The notes: a model not told the origin generated them from the sequence alone. Positions 55,204 to 64,000 are shown, counted from the first letter of the stretch. The stretch is 64,000 bases of DNA from Affinundibacterium amnicola (GCF_014284275.1 NZ_JACOFU010000003.1:248001-312000); one strand, 5' to 3'. Numbers and translations: made by a program.

Positions 55204-56060
55204 TGTCGGATTTGGTGTCGCCAGAAAATACATCTTACCTACTGCAATTAGAAAATGTGTCGGTGCGTCATTTGGCATCCGCACGCGATGCGGTGCCAGC
55301 TTTGCAGTCGATTCATTTGCAGGTAAGTGCGGGTGAACAGATCGCGATTATTGGTCCATCTGGTGCTGGCAAAACCACTTTGTTGCATACGATGGCAGCC
55401 GCGATACAGCCATGCGAAGGTGCGCTTTATTTCATGGGGCAGCGCATGTGGAGCTTGTCACATCGCGAGCGACATATCTTGCGTCGCCATTTATTTTTAG
55501 CGCCACAAACGCCACCTTTGCCTAGTCGTCAACGTGTCGTCACGTCGGTGCTGGCGGGGCGCCTGCCGCATTGGAATTTATGGCAAGCGTTTCGCAATCT
55601 CATTAAGCCTGTCGATCCTGCTTTGGCATGGCAGGCTTTATCGCGTTTTCAATTACAAGATAAACTGTATGCGCGGGTTGATCGCTTGTCCGGTGGTGAG
55701 CGCCAACGTTGTGCCTTGGCACGCTTGTTGGTGTCCGAAGCAAGTTTGTTGATCGTTGATGAACCATTGTCGGCTTTAGATCCTAGCTTGGCGCTACAGA
55801 CTTTGCAGGTACTACAGCAAGAGGCGCAACAAGCGAACGCGACCTTGATTTGCAGTCTGCATCAAGTGGAATTGGCGCGCGCACATTTTCAGCGCATTAT
55901 CGGCTTACGTGATGGAAAAATCATGTTTGACACGATTGATGGCAAGCCAGTCACTGATGCGATGATTGCGGCATTATATGAAAATGCGGAATCTAGCAAA
56001 CAAGTTGTGGACATCACGAGCAAGGATGCGACTACCATTGAGCATGTACGGTGTTTTTGA
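55203..56060 (+). CDS. PhnC-type ABC transporter ATPase
   Basis: 285 residues. Walker A GPSGAGKTT near residue 49, Q-loop LFLAPQTPPLPSRQ, signature LSGGERQRCALARLL, Walker B SLLIVDEPLSALDPS and H-loop SLHQVELA. Of the PhnC group by length and context. Its ATG overlaps the stop of the binding-protein gene by 1 bp, and its own stop overlaps the first permease start. Powers import through the two permeases that follow. Confidence 0.9.
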   Translation: MSDLVSPENTSYLLQLENVSVRHLASARDAVPALQSIHLQVSAGEQIAIIGPSGAGKTTLLHTMAAAIQPCEGALYFMGQRMWSLSHRERHILRRHLFLAPQTPPLPSRQRVVTSVLAGRLPHWNLWQAFRNLIKPVDPALAWQALSRFQLQDKLYARVDRLSGGERQRCALARLLVSEASLLIVDEPLSALDPSLALQTLQVLQQEAQQANATLICSLHQVELARAHFQRIIGLRDGKIMFDTIDGKPVTDAMIAALYENAESSKQVVDITSKDATTIEHVRCF

Positions 56061-56947
56061 TGCCGCTACTTTCTTCATCTTCACAACTTTCTCAATCAAC
56101 TTTATCCAAAACCGATGGAGTTCGACTTGATGTTCCAAGCGACCCAGCTTGGCGAGGCCGTATTACATGGACGATTCTTGGTTTGATCTTGCTATGGCCG
56201 ATGTTGGTGTATTCAGAATTTAAACCTTGGATACTGCTTGATCAACAGAGTTTGCAAGCAGGCTGGCGTTTTATCTTAAACTTTTTTCCGCCCGAACTCT
56301 CCGCCGATTTTTTACAGATTGTGCTTGTCGCGACTTGGCAGACGATTGCCATCGCCACGGCTGGCCTGGTCTTGGCATTGCTGCTCGCGATACCCGCGGC
56401 CTTTATTATTTCTGAACACTTATCGATCTCGCGCATTGGGCGTTTGCAGATGCGTATCTCATCTCAACTAATTCGGCAAATCGTGCGTTGGATCTTGGTG
56501 ATTCTGCGTAGCGTGCCCGAGTTGGTGTGGGCCCTGTTGTTTGTTCGTATTGTGGGTTTGGGAGCAACTGCAGGTGTATTCGCGATCGCACTGACCTATG
56601 CAGGCATGCTGGGTAAGGTCTATGCAGAAATTTTGGAAAGCAGTGATGCCCATGCCAGCGATACTTTATTACGCAATGGTAGTAGTCGTTTATCCGCTTT
56701 CTTATTCGGGTCTTTGCCGAATGCCTTGCCGGAACTAACGTCGTACACAATTTATCGATGGGAATGTGCGATTCGTGGTTCGGTGGTAATGGGCTTTGTC
56801 GGTGCTGGTGGTTTGGGGCAGCGCATGGATGAATCCTTGAAAATGCTGGCAGGCGCAGAGGTCTCGACTATCTTGTGCGTATTTGTTGTGTTGGTTGCCG
56901 CAGCCGATTTGCTCAGCCATGTCGCGAGAAAGAGTTTGAATCGATGA
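56060..56947 (+). CDS. PhnE-type ABC transporter permease 1
   Basis: 295 residues from the ATG at 56060, which overlaps the ATPase gene stop (TGATG); a GTG at 56051 is an alternative. About six membrane helices. The permease loop EAA-like region reads LRNGSSRLSAFLFGSLPNALPELTSYTIYRWECAIRGSVVMGFVGAGGLGQ, as in PhnE. An adjoining VLRSVPELVWALLFVRIVGLG segment is shared with permease 2, suggesting an old duplication. The two probably form a heterodimeric channel. Confidence 0.88.
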   Translation: MPLLSSSSQLSQSTLSKTDGVRLDVPSDPAWRGRITWTILGLILLWPMLVYSEFKPWILLDQQSLQAGWRFILNFFPPELSADFLQIVLVATWQTIAIATAGLVLALLLAIPAAFIISEHLSISRIGRLQMRISSQLIRQIVRWILVILRSVPELVWALLFVRIVGLGATAGVFAIALTYAGMLGKVYAEILESSDAHASDTLLRNGSSRLSAFLFGSLPNALPELTSYTIYRWECAIRGSVVMGFVGAGGLGQRMDESLKMLAGAEVSTILCVFVVLVAAADLLSHVARKSLNR

Positions 56948-57759
56948 GATTACGGTCAAGCTATTCGCAAACCGCGATGCCAGTCGCGCCGCCCGTGTGG
57001 ACGATGACGCGTGCACTGGTTCTTACCGGTGTATTGTTGTTGGTCGCCACCAGCTTTTGGAGTTTGCAATTGGAATGGCGCGCTTTGCTGACGCAAGATG
57101 CGCTTAGTAATGCGGGAGAATTCTTAAGTGGATTTGCATCGCCAGATTTGAGCGCACCGATGTTAGTCAAAGTTGGACATGCGGCACTAGAGACTTTGTC
57201 GATGTCAGCTTTAGGTACCTTGATTGCGGCAGTGCTAGGTTTGTTGCTCGCTTTGCCAGCGAGTGGGCGCTTTGGAAAGAGCTTAGAAGTGACCACAGGA
57301 TTATTCTTGAATGTGGCGCGTTCTATTCCTGAGTTAGTGTGGGCATCAATGATGTTGATTGCCGCCGGCTTAGGGCCGTTTGCTGGCACCATCGCTTTAG
57401 CTGCGCATACCACGGGTGTATTTGGGCGTTTGTTCGCTGAAAGCTTAGACAATAGTCCTCCTGAAATTGAAGCCAGTCTGCGAATCAATGGCGCATCTGC
57501 CACACAGGCATTTCTTTACAGTCGCTTACCACAAGCCTTTCCGCAGATGTTGTCTTACACCTTGTATCGTTGGGAAAATAATATCCGTGCTGCCGCCATT
57601 TTGGGCGTGGTTGGTGCAGGTGGTCTTGGGCAAATGATGAAATACCATTTGTCCTTATTTCAGATGTCGAGTGCGGCGACGGTGATATTGGCCATGCTGT
57701 TGTTGGTCGCCGCTGTTGATGCCCTGAGTTTTTCATTGCGTCGTTGGCTAGTCCGATAG
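56944..57759 (+). CDS. PhnE-type ABC transporter permease 2
   Basis: 271 residues from the ATG at 56944 (ATGA overlap with permease 1). Same architecture: hydrophobic helices, VARSIPELVWASMMLIAAGLGP, and the EAA-type loop LRINGASATQAFLYSRLPQAFPQMLSYTLYRWENNIRAAAILGVVGAGGLGQMM. The two permeases are clearly homologous but not identical. Last gene of the transporter operon. Confidence 0.88.
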   Translation: MRLRSSYSQTAMPVAPPVWTMTRALVLTGVLLLVATSFWSLQLEWRALLTQDALSNAGEFLSGFASPDLSAPMLVKVGHAALETLSMSALGTLIAAVLGLLLALPASGRFGKSLEVTTGLFLNVARSIPELVWASMMLIAAGLGPFAGTIALAAHTTGVFGRLFAESLDNSPPEIEASLRINGASATQAFLYSRLPQAFPQMLSYTLYRWENNIRAAAILGVVGAGGLGQMMKYHLSLFQMSSAATVILAMLLLVAAVDALSFSLRRWLVR

Positions 57760-57928
57760 TTGTCCTATTCTTATCATTGACGCTATTTTCTTTCGCGTCG
57801 TCGTTTGCTCTATTAAAAAAGCGATTCAGCGCTAGGGCAAGTCGACATACTTTCCTGCTAAGGACGCTCGGGCTTTGTTACAATGCTGGGCAATTATTCG
57901 TATTTCTATTGAATCTAAAGTGAAAATC

Positions 57929-58447
57929 ATGAAAAGCTCATTGACCTTATTGACTAGTTTAGCCACGACGATAGTGACTACCTGTTTTGCAATTTCGGCA
58001 TCCACTGCGGCTATCGCTCAAGAAAAGACGGCACCACCGCCACCAAAACTGGAAAAACTAGAAGAAGGTCCAGATTCTGATATTAAATTAATTAAGCCAG
58101 AGAGCAATAAGTTAAAAACCGTTGAACGTAAAGACAACGGTAAAGTAACAGAAGTCCAGGTTCGTACTGGCAAAAGCACCTATACGGTGAAACCAAATAA
58201 TGCGCCGAAAGGTACCCCAGAAGGTGATGCTAATCGCGCAGCGCAATGGAAAGTGATGGAGTTTGGCGGTAAGAAAGAGACGAAGGAAGTCGAATCTTTG
58301 CCAGTGTTATCACCAGGCCCTTATTCCACTTCAAAGACTGGTTCTACCAAATCAGTCGCGCCTCCTGCAGCGAAAGCTGCATCGACCCCTGCTTCTGCAA
58401 CTGCAGCAAGCGCAGCGTCGGCCTCGATGCCGGCAGAGAAAAAATAA
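57929..58447 (+). CDS. DUF2782 exported protein
   Basis: 172 residues from the ATG at 57929. Signal peptide (cleavage near AIAQ-31), then the DUF2782 core: LEEGPDSDIKLIKPESNKLKTVERKDNGKVTEVQVRTGKSTYTVKPNNAP. The C-terminal 50 residues are Ala/Ser/Pro-rich low complexity. The family is uncharacterised and sits beside polA and thrB in many Betaproteobacteria and Gammaproteobacteria, as here. Confidence 0.85.
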   Translation: MKSSLTLLTSLATTIVTTCFAISASTAAIAQEKTAPPPPKLEKLEEGPDSDIKLIKPESNKLKTVERKDNGKVTEVQVRTGKSTYTVKPNNAPKGTPEGDANRAAQWKVMEFGGKKETKEVESLPVLSPGPYSTSKTGSTKSVAPPAAKAASTPASATAASAASASMPAEKK

Positions 58448-58602
58448 GGGTAACTCCTATCATTCAAATTTCGAAGCGATGCCTAGTTGTGGAATTTTTT
58501 ATCCCTGTCTTATCAAGCATAGGCGGCGAGCTAAAATCTTTTCTAGCGCCTAGCTTAGAATTTTGAATTGTGAGAGTTACCTATCATTCATAGTGGATAG
58601 AT

Positions 58603-59565
58603 ATGGCTGTATTTACATCGGTAACATTGGAAGACCTTGCCCCCTGGATGAAGCAGTTCCCGCTCGGTCAGGCACTGAATATTCGAGGTATTGCTTCAGG
58701 CATTGAAAATAGTAATTTTTTTATCGATACAGAGCAGGGGGAATATGTTCTGACGATATTCGAAAATTTGAATTTCGAGCAATTGCCGTTTTACTTAAAA
58801 CTGATGCGTCATTTAGCTGATCGTGGGGTTTTAGTTCCTGCACCGATTGCTAATGCAGATGGTGAATTATGTGTTGCCTTGCACGGCAAACCTGCTGCCA
58901 TCGTTAGTAAATTGAATGGTAGTTCGCAAATGGAACCGCAGCCTGTACATTGTGCAGAAGTCGGCACGATGCTGGCACGTATGCATTTGGCGGGACGTGA
59001 TTTCGCGATTCAACAGCCTAATTTACGCTCCTTAGATTGGTGGCAAATCACTGTACCTAAAGTATTGGAATTTTTATCGGACAGCAATCGCCAGTTGATG
59101 CAAGAAGAGATCGCGTTCCAATCAGCATTTGCATTGACATCAACTTATCAGGCTTTGGCGCAAGGTCCGGTGCATGCTGATTTGTTTCGCAATAATGTGA
59201 TGTTTGATGGCGAGCGCTTGACGGGTTTTTTTGATTTTTATTTTGCTGGTTGCGATACTTGGTTGTTTGATGTCGCTGTGACGATCAATGATTGGTGTAT
59301 TGATTTAACAACTGGCGAATTGGATCTGGCGCGCGTGAATGCGATGTTAAGCGCGTATCACGCAGTGCGTCCATTTACCGCGGAAGAGGCTGTATCTTGG
59401 CAGCCGATGTTGCGTGCGGCAGCTTTCCGTTTTTGGCTATCTCGGGTCTATGATTTTTACAAACCTCGTGATGCCGAAATGTTGACGCCGCATGACCCTA
59501 CCCATTTTGAACGCATCTTACGCTTACGTATTTCACAACCAGTTCCAGCTTTGCCGCAGAATTGA
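58603..59565 (+). CDS. thrB: Homoserine kinase (ThrB, APH-like type)
   Basis: 320 residues of the aminoglycoside-phosphotransferase-like homoserine kinase found in Betaproteobacteria and Pseudomonas, unlike the GHMP-type ThrB of E. coli. Motifs: [24 protein letters not shown] at the nucleotide site, [29 protein letters not shown] with the catalytic HxD and the DFY metal motif, and [13 protein letters not shown]. Phosphorylates L-homoserine on the way to threonine. thrC and hom are not in the window. Confidence 0.93.
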   Translation: MAVFTSVTLEDLAPWMKQFPLGQALNIRGIASGIENSNFFIDTEQGEYVLTIFENLNFEQLPFYLKLMRHLADRGVLVPAPIANADGELCVALHGKPAAIVSKLNGSSQMEPQPVHCAEVGTMLARMHLAGRDFAIQQPNLRSLDWWQITVPKVLEFLSDSNRQLMQEEIAFQSAFALTSTYQALAQGPVHADLFRNNVMFDGERLTGFFDFYFAGCDTWLFDVAVTINDWCIDLTTGELDLARVNAMLSAYHAVRPFTAEEAVSWQPMLRAAAFRFWLSRVYDFYKPRDAEMLTPHDPTHFERILRLRISQPVPALPQN

Positions 59566-59619
59566 AGTTCGACATTTGAAATCCGAATGTCGATTAAATA
59601 GAAAAAACAGACTAAACAA

Positions 59620-60363
59620 ATGAATACACCGATCCCCAAAGCGGGCTTGCAATGGATACAGCAAGGTTTTCAGACATTCAAAAAACATCCATTTGAACTG
59701 CTGTTTATGTTTTTTGGCTTGATCTTTTTTAATTTGGGTCTGAGCCTGATTCCTTATCTGGGCAGTTTCTTGCCCTTTGTGTTCGGACCCGTGTTGGGCA
59801 TGGGCATCATGCACGCATGCAGAGATGTGGATCAAGGTAAGCCGATTGCAACTGGCTCGCTGCTCATTGTGTTTCGTTCACCAGCGTTAAAGCCGTTATT
59901 ACTGTTAGGTTGTTTGTACACCATGGCTTTGGTCGGCTCACTTGCTTGTTCGATACCTGTTGATGATGGTGCCTTGTGGAATTACTTAACGGATCCATCG
60001 AAAGCCGATCAAAAAGCCTTGGTGAAATCGGATATCGGCTGGGGCATGTTGACTTTCTTTGCGGTTTATACACCTGCGGCGATGGGATTTTGGTATGGCG
60101 CACCACTGGTTATGTGGCATGGTATGGGTGTTGCAAAAGCGATTTTTTATAGCTTCTTCGCAGTCTGGCGCGCACGTAAAGCATTTATGGTTTATTTGCT
60201 GGCTTGGTGTGGCATTTTGAGTTTCGTCGCCTTGTTGGTGAGCTTAAGTGGCGGTGTACTCGGCGTACTGTTGTTGCCCGTGATGCTAACGATCTCTTTG
60301 GTGATGTATTGCACTTTTTATTTTAGCTATACAGCGATGTTTAGTCGTGATGAAGTCGTTTAG
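59620..60363 (+). CDS. BPSS1780 family membrane protein
   Basis: 247 residues with about six membrane helices. Typical family start (GLQWIQQGFQTFKKHPFELLFMFF) and central GPVLGMGIMHACRDVDQGKP and ALWNYLTDPSKADQKALVKSDIGW stretches. Uncharacterised, found in Burkholderiales. It follows thrB by 54 bp and ends with a strong terminator, so it may be co-transcribed with thrB. Confidence 0.82.
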   Translation: MNTPIPKAGLQWIQQGFQTFKKHPFELLFMFFGLIFFNLGLSLIPYLGSFLPFVFGPVLGMGIMHACRDVDQGKPIATGSLLIVFRSPALKPLLLLGCLYTMALVGSLACSIPVDDGALWNYLTDPSKADQKALVKSDIGWGMLTFFAVYTPAAMGFWYGAPLVMWHGMGVAKAIFYSFFAVWRARKAFMVYLLAWCGILSFVALLVSLSGGVLGVLLLPVMLTISLVMYCTFYFSYTAMFSRDEVV

Positions 60364-60386
60364 ACTGTTGGATCACAATTGATAAA

Positions 60387-60415
60387 AAATGCCGGAAATG
60401 ATCCGGCATTTTTAT
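60387..60415 (+). terminator. Intrinsic terminator after the BPSS1780 gene
   Basis: AAATGCCGG (60387-60395) pairs with CCGGCATTT (60403-60411), then a T-rich tail. 23 bp past the stop. Confidence 0.88.
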
Positions 60416-60471
60416 TCGCTAAACTACCTTCATGAACTCACGAAAATGCTCGTTGATGTTTAGGCTTCATT

Positions 60472-60930
60472 TTACAATTCCGTCTTCTCGTGTTCAGAGG
60501 CAAGTGTCAGGTCTTCAATAATTTCATAGCTGTGTGACATTTCTGCCGTTTTACCGAGCATGATCGATGCGGAACAGTATTTTTCATGCGAAAGTGCAAT
60601 CGCACGCTCTACCAAGTTGGGTTTGAGATTGCGACCTGTGACGATGAAATGGAAATGAATCTTCGTGAAAACTTTAGGCTCGGTTTCGGCGCGATCTGCG
60701 CTGAGCTTCACTTCACAGCCGCGTACGTCCTGTTTTCCCTTGCGTAAAATTAATACCACGTCATAGGCAGAACAACCTCCTGTGCCGAGTAAGACCATTT
60801 CCATTGGGCGAGGCGCCAGATTATGGCCGCCACCTTCAACTGCGCCATCCATTAATACCGCATGACCAGATCCAGTCTTTGCCAAAAAACTCATGCCGGA
60901 AGTTCCGGCCCAGGCTACATTGACTTCCAT
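60472..60930 (-). CDS. OsmC family protein
   Basis: 152 residues from the ATG at 60930, preceded by GGAGGA. OsmC/Ohr fold with the catalytic cysteine pair of this subgroup: GTGGCSAYDVVLILRKGKQDVRGCEVKL (Cys about 52 and 68). The YhfA-like members are thiol peroxidases or redox proteins; organic hydroperoxide reduction is probable but not shown. Stands alone, leftward, diverging from the rplM region. Confidence 0.9.
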   Translation of the reverse strand: MEVNVAWAGTSGMSFLAKTGSGHAVLMDGAVEGGGHNLAPRPMEMVLLGTGGCSAYDVVLILRKGKQDVRGCEVKLSADRAETEPKVFTKIHFHFIVTGRNLKPNLVERAIALSHEKYCSASIMLGKTAEMSHSYEIIEDLTLASEHEKTEL

Positions 60931-61039
60931 TTTCTTCCTCCGTGTGGGCATTTATACAAACTTCTCTATTGTAACTGAGTCGTGACAGATCTTGTTTTGA
61001 TGTCAAATCACAGTGCTTTAGATGAATTTCTGCTGCTTA

Positions 61040-61243
61040 ATGCTCTAGAAAAGCACGAAATCTGCTACTTCGGGTGGCGAATTTCGATACTTTCTAGATG
61101 GTATTAAGTTTCTCTCGCATAACTGAGTTGATTCGCCTACTATGCAAATCAGATTTCGTGTGAGTTTGTCATTAATCTCTTCACGCATCTCCTCTGTCAC
61201 ACCAAGTGACTTATTCCCGAAGCCAAGTCTTCGGGTTTTTTTT
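61040..61243 (+). ncRNA. Candidate small RNA ending in an orphan terminator
   Basis: Between osmC-like (leftward) and rplM (rightward) lies a textbook terminator on the plus strand with no plus-strand gene before it. The region upstream is highly foldable: CACGAAATCTG (61054-61064) and CAGATTTCGTG (61150-61160) are perfect inverses, and TCTAGAAA (61044-61051) pairs with TTTCTAGA (61088-61095). I could not fix a start or promoter, so the 5' end given is a guess. Confidence 0.35.
61216..61243 (+). terminator. Orphan intrinsic terminator (plus strand)
   Basis: Perfect 7-bp stem CCCGAAG / CTTCGGG around CCAAGT followed by eight T. It lies upstream of the rplM promoter and cannot serve the leftward OsmC gene. 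Confidence 0.8.
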
Positions 61244-61348
61244 GCATTTTTTATCATCGCATAGCTAGGTTTGATGCCTGTTGACGACAAGCCGTCTAGA
61301 AGATTATCTGCAAAACTGCCTAAAACTTAAACAGTGCGTAAAGAGTAC

Positions 61349-61377
61349 TTGCGCTAAGTCTTTGAAAATACTATAAT
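61349..61377 (+). promoter_or_regulatory. Sigma-70 promoter of rplM-rpsI
   Basis: TTGCGC (61349-61354), 17-bp spacer, TATAAT (61372-61377). Transcription would start near 61384, giving a leader of about 106 nt before rplM. A perfect -10 and optimal spacing fit a strong ribosomal protein promoter. Confidence 0.8.
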
Positions 61378-61489
61378 TTCCGACTCTCTGTTCGCCCAGG
61401 AGAGAATTTAACAAGGGAGCGTCTGCTTAGTAGCAATGGCAGAACCACCGAAATCAGGGTGTTTTTTATCTTTTTATTTAGGATTCAAC

Positions 61490-61918
61490 ATGAAAACCTT
61501 TTCCGCTAAGGGCCATGAGGTTCAGCGCGACTGGTTCGTGATTGACGCGACAGACAAAGTTCTCGGACGTGTTGCCAGCGAAGTGGCACTCCGTTTACGC
61601 GGCAAGCATAAACCAGAATTTACTCCACACGTCGACACGGGCGATTTCATCGTCGTAGTTAATGCAGCTAAACTGCGCGTGACTGGTACTAAAGCTCTGA
61701 ACAAGATTTACTATCGTCATACTGGATACCCAGGTGGTATCTACGAAACGAACTTCCAAAAAATGCAAGCTCGCTTCCCAGGCCGTGCGTTAGAGAAGGC
61801 TGTTAAAGGCATGTTGCCTAAAGGCCCACTCGGTTACGCAATGATCAAGAAGTTGAAAGTGTACGCAGATGCAACGCATCCGCATGCAGCTCAGCAACCA
61901 CAAGTACTCGACATCTAA
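61490..61918 (+). CDS. rplM: 50S ribosomal protein L13
   Basis: 142 residues starting [20 protein letters not shown], the usual L13 start. The frame is open upstream to 61436, but that part is not conserved. Family marks: [65 protein letters not shown]. An early-assembly protein of the large subunit. 9 bp before rpsI, one operon. Confidence 0.97.
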   Translation: MKTFSAKGHEVQRDWFVIDATDKVLGRVASEVALRLRGKHKPEFTPHVDTGDFIVVVNAAKLRVTGTKALNKIYYRHTGYPGGIYETNFQKMQARFPGRALEKAVKGMLPKGPLGYAMIKKLKVYADATHPHAAQQPQVLDI

Positions 61919-61927
61919 GGAATAGCC

Positions 61928-62320
61928 ATGATCGGTAATTACAACTACGGAACTGGCCGTCGCAAGAGCGCAGTTGCTCGCGTATTCCTGAAAACAGGTA
62001 GCGGCAAGATTGTTGTCAACGGCAAACCAGCTGACGAATATTTCTCTCGTAAAACTGGCTTGATGGTTATCCGTCAACCACTCGAGTTGACTAATCACCT
62101 CGAAACATTCGACATCATGATCAATGTACACGGTGGTGGTGAATCTGGCCAATACGGCGCGGTTCGTCACGGTATCACACGTGCTTTGATCGACTACGAT
62201 GCAACTTTGAAATCTGAATTGTCCAAAGCTGGCTTCGTTACTCGTGATGCTCGTGAAGTTGAACGTAAAAAAGTTGGTTTGCGCAAAGCACGTCGCGCAA
62301 AACAATTCTCCAAGCGTTAA
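61928..62320 (+). CDS. rpsI: 30S ribosomal protein S9
   Basis: 130 residues: [26 protein letters not shown] near the start and the basic C-terminal tail [17 protein letters not shown] that reaches the decoding P site. Follows rplM with AAGGAATAGCC as ribosome-binding site and ends before a strong terminator. Confidence 0.97.
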   Translation: MIGNYNYGTGRRKSAVARVFLKTGSGKIVVNGKPADEYFSRKTGLMVIRQPLELTNHLETFDIMINVHGGGESGQYGAVRHGITRALIDYDATLKSELSKAGFVTRDAREVERKKVGLRKARRAKQFSKR

Positions 62321-62350
62321 TTTGCTTATTGCAGATTCTTTGCTGGAACA

Positions 62351-62380
62351 AAAAACCGCCAAATTTTGGCGGTTTTTTTT
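62351..62380 (+). terminator. Intrinsic terminator of rplM-rpsI
   Basis: AAAACCGCCAAA and TTTGGCGGTTTT arms, then more T, 31 bp past the rpsI stop. Confidence 0.88.
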
Positions 62381-62413
62381 CGCCTTAATTTTGGTAATTT
62401 AGGATTTTTTTCG

Positions 62414-62578
62414 ATGCAGAGGCGCAGAGGGCGCAGAGTTTTTTGCTTTGATTTCGATGAAGCATTTTCGCTTGCCCAGTTGGAGTCACTAGATTCCCGC
62501 CTACGCGGGAATGACAAGCCATGAATTAATGACTTGCACCAGAAAACCTCTGCGTCCTCTGCGCTTCTGCGGCAAAAA
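62414..62578. repeat. Composite dispersed repeat with dRS3-like palindrome
   Basis: Outer arms (GATGCAGAGGCGCAGAGGGC on the left; CCTCTGCGTCCTCTGCGCTT on the right) are inverse to each other. Near the centre is ATTCCCGCCTACGCGGGAAT (62493-62512), an 8-bp perfect palindrome of the dRS3 type (ATTCCC-N8-GGGAAT). Both types are widespread in betaproteobacterial spacers. No coding sequence. Lies between rpsI and argC. Confidence 0.7.
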
Positions 62579-62698
62579 GCTTTAAATGCCTTTTGATAAG
62601 GCAAACAGAAACAATCGTCTATTGGGAATTCAGGTTTCGGCTGCTAGAATGCACGCATAATTTCTTAACGGCATCAGCTTCAGTTTAGGACAGTAAAA

Positions 62699-63736
62699 AT
62701 GATCAAGATCGGTATCGTAGGTGGAACAGGTTATACAGGTGTGGAGTTGCTCAGAATTTTAGCGACCCATCCACAAGCGCAATTGACTGCCATTACTTCG
62801 CGTAAGGAAGATGGCGTACCAGTGGCGCAAATGTATCCTTCCTTGCGTGGCCGTGTTGATCTGGCGTTTTCTTCGCCCGATAAAGCAAACTTAAATGAGT
62901 GTGATGTGGTGTTCTTTGCGACCCCGCATGGCGTGGCGATGGCGCAGGCACCAGAACTTTTGGCGAATGGCGTGAAGGTGATCGATCTGGCCGCGGATTT
63001 CCGTATGCAAGACGTGGCGCAGTTTGAAAAATGGTATGGCATGGAACATAGCTGCAAAGATTTATTGCCCGAAGCTGTGTATGGTTTGCCTGAACTCAAT
63101 CGTGACAAAATTAAGAGCGCACGTTTGATCGGTAATCCTGGTTGCTATCCAACGACCATGCAACTGGGCTTCGCGCCTTTATTGAAAGCTGGCGTGATTG
63201 ATGCAGGTAATCTGATCGCTGATTGCAAATCAGGTGTTTCAGGTGCAGGTCGTAAAGCAGAAATCGGGATTTTATTCTCTGAATCTAGTGACAGTTTTAA
63301 AGCCTATGGTGTGGCCGGACACCGCCATACACCTGAAACCATCGAGCAATTGCAGCGTCTGACTCAAGATAAAGTCGAACTTTTGTTTACCCCGCATCTG
63401 GTGCCTATGATACGCGGCATGCATTCCACTTTATACGCACAATTAACCAAAGAGATCAGCAATGAGGCTTTGCAAGCCTTGTTTGAAGATGCCTACAAAG
63501 ACGAAACTTTTGTTGACGTCATGCCATTTGGATCTCACCCAGAGACGCGCTCAACCCGTGCTTCGAATATGCTGCGTATCGCTTTGCACCGTCCAGGCAA
63601 TGGCAAACATGTTGTGATTTTGGTGGTGCAGGATAATTTGGTCAAAGGCGCTTCTGGTCAGGCAGTGCAGTGCATGAATATCATGTTCGGTTTGGATGAA
63701 AGCACTGGCTTGCAGCATGTGCCAGTCAATCCTTAA
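62699..63736 (+). CDS. argC: N-acetyl-gamma-glutamyl-phosphate reductase
   Basis: 345 residues. Rossmann NADP-binding start [18 protein letters not shown] (4-21), catalytic Cys149 in [13 protein letters not shown] and a substrate loop with the conserved His in [10 protein letters not shown]. Reduces N-acetylglutamyl phosphate to the semialdehyde in arginine synthesis. Type 1 ArgC by length. Followed after 20 bp by a DUF6776-type gene, a usual neighbour in Burkholderiales. Confidence 0.96.
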   Translation: MIKIGIVGGTGYTGVELLRILATHPQAQLTAITSRKEDGVPVAQMYPSLRGRVDLAFSSPDKANLNECDVVFFATPHGVAMAQAPELLANGVKVIDLAADFRMQDVAQFEKWYGMEHSCKDLLPEAVYGLPELNRDKIKSARLIGNPGCYPTTMQLGFAPLLKAGVIDAGNLIADCKSGVSGAGRKAEIGILFSESSDSFKAYGVAGHRHTPETIEQLQRLTQDKVELLFTPHLVPMIRGMHSTLYAQLTKEISNEALQALFEDAYKDETFVDVMPFGSHPETRSTRASNMLRIALHRPGNGKHVVILVVQDNLVKGASGQAVQCMNIMFGLDESTGLQHVPVNP

Positions 63737-63756
63737 GCTGATATCTGAGCCTGACT

Positions 63757-64000
63757 ATGCCAATTTCTAAATTTTTTCGTCGTCGCATGACAGCGTCAAA
63801 GATGACGATCAATCAGCATTTGCCTTGGCCGATTAAGTTTGCCTTGTTTGCAGTGGTAATTGGATTAGGTGGTGCAATCGCGATGTGGACTTACGACATG
63901 GGGCGTAGTTTTGCCTTTGGCCCTAAGTTCTCGCCAGAGCAGATGACTGCTTTGCAAGATAAAGTTAGCAGCTTGACTGTGGAGCGTGACAAATTGCAAG
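63757..64000 (+). CDS. DUF6776-type membrane protein, 5' part
   Basis: Starts at the ATG at 63757 and runs off the right edge (81 codons visible). Basic N-terminus (FFRRRMTASK), one membrane helix (about residues 27-48), a short periplasmic-type stretch, then the start of a coiled coil (MTALQDKVSSLTVERDKLQ). This matches the uncharacterised single-pass coiled-coil proteins encoded after argC in related bacteria. Confidence 0.65.
   Translation, partial: MPISKFFRRRMTASKMTINQHLPWPIKFALFAVVIGLGGAIAMWTYDMGRSFAFGPKFSPEQMTALQDKVSSLTVERDKLQ

Noticed and set aside
60996-61010. FNR-like TTGATGTCAAATCA
   Set aside because: The half-site spacing is wrong for TTGAT-N4-ATCAA.
61045-61290. Leftward 81-codon frame before rplM
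   Set aside because: No similarity known, no ribosome-binding site, and it runs antisense through the terminator hairpin, so the structured-RNA reading is preferred.

Overview
The window is chromosomal DNA from a betaproteobacterium. Gene content and order (ffh near ypjD, pilS-pilR-ampD, nrdAB with doubled ATP-cones, polA near thrB with a DUF2782 gene, rplM-rpsI-argC, PP0621 and BPSS1780 family proteins, Ala/Lys/Pro-rich histone-like proteins) point to the Burkholderiales. The Oxalobacteraceae (Undibacterium-like) are my best guess, partly because G+C looks moderate for the order. This is inference from protein recognition; no database search was possible. I see no rRNA, tRNA, CRISPR array, intact insertion sequence or prophage.

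Layout. 1-2970: the 5' end of norC (leftward) behind an FNR/DNR-type site, an unknown secreted protein, rlmF and a SWIB-domain protein. 2970-3790: a gene-free stretch of dispersed repeats. 3790-12950: ffh, an S46 dipeptidyl-peptidase, then ypjD, a PP0621 protein, pilS, pilR and ampD rightward. 12950-19380: a long regulatory gap with two NrdR boxes, nrdA, nrdB, and a histone-H1-like protein built on a 39-bp tandem repeat. 19460-22670: YggT, DUF4139 and DHH proteins.

22720-32190 is accessory: two exported proteins (one with a lipase-like Ser/Asp/His set), a GST, a DUF3455 lipoprotein, a metallophosphoesterase, a SnoaL-like lipoprotein, a LytS/LytTR two-component pair and a PHB-depolymerase-like esterase. 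32400-35640 holds a large bacterial Roco protein (LRR, Roc GTPase, COR, C-terminal TIR/DUF4062-like domain). It may have lost a membrane-anchor start through a seven-A run. 35776-50420 continues with an OmpR-type two-component pair, a class C serine hydrolase, a CNNM/CorC protein, an M28 peptidase, a chemotaxis receptor, a divergent B3-type metallo-beta-lactamase homologue, small hypothetical genes, a RAYT transposase remnant and a DUF2971 protein.

50686-64000 is core again: polA back to back with a LOG-family gene, a four-gene PhnD/PhnC/PhnE/PhnE-type ABC importer, a DUF2782 protein, thrB, a BPSS1780 membrane protein, an OsmC protein, a possible small RNA, rplM-rpsI with a clear sigma-70 promoter, argC and the start of a DUF6776-type gene.

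The observations most worth a second look are: a ~108-bp palindromic repeat whose arms carry two compensatory base-pair changes and which abuts the stop codons of both ffh and polA; the Roco protein and its out-of-frame upstream membrane helix; an orphan intrinsic terminator with structured upstream sequence before rplM; and the RAYT remnant joined to a duplicated repeat.
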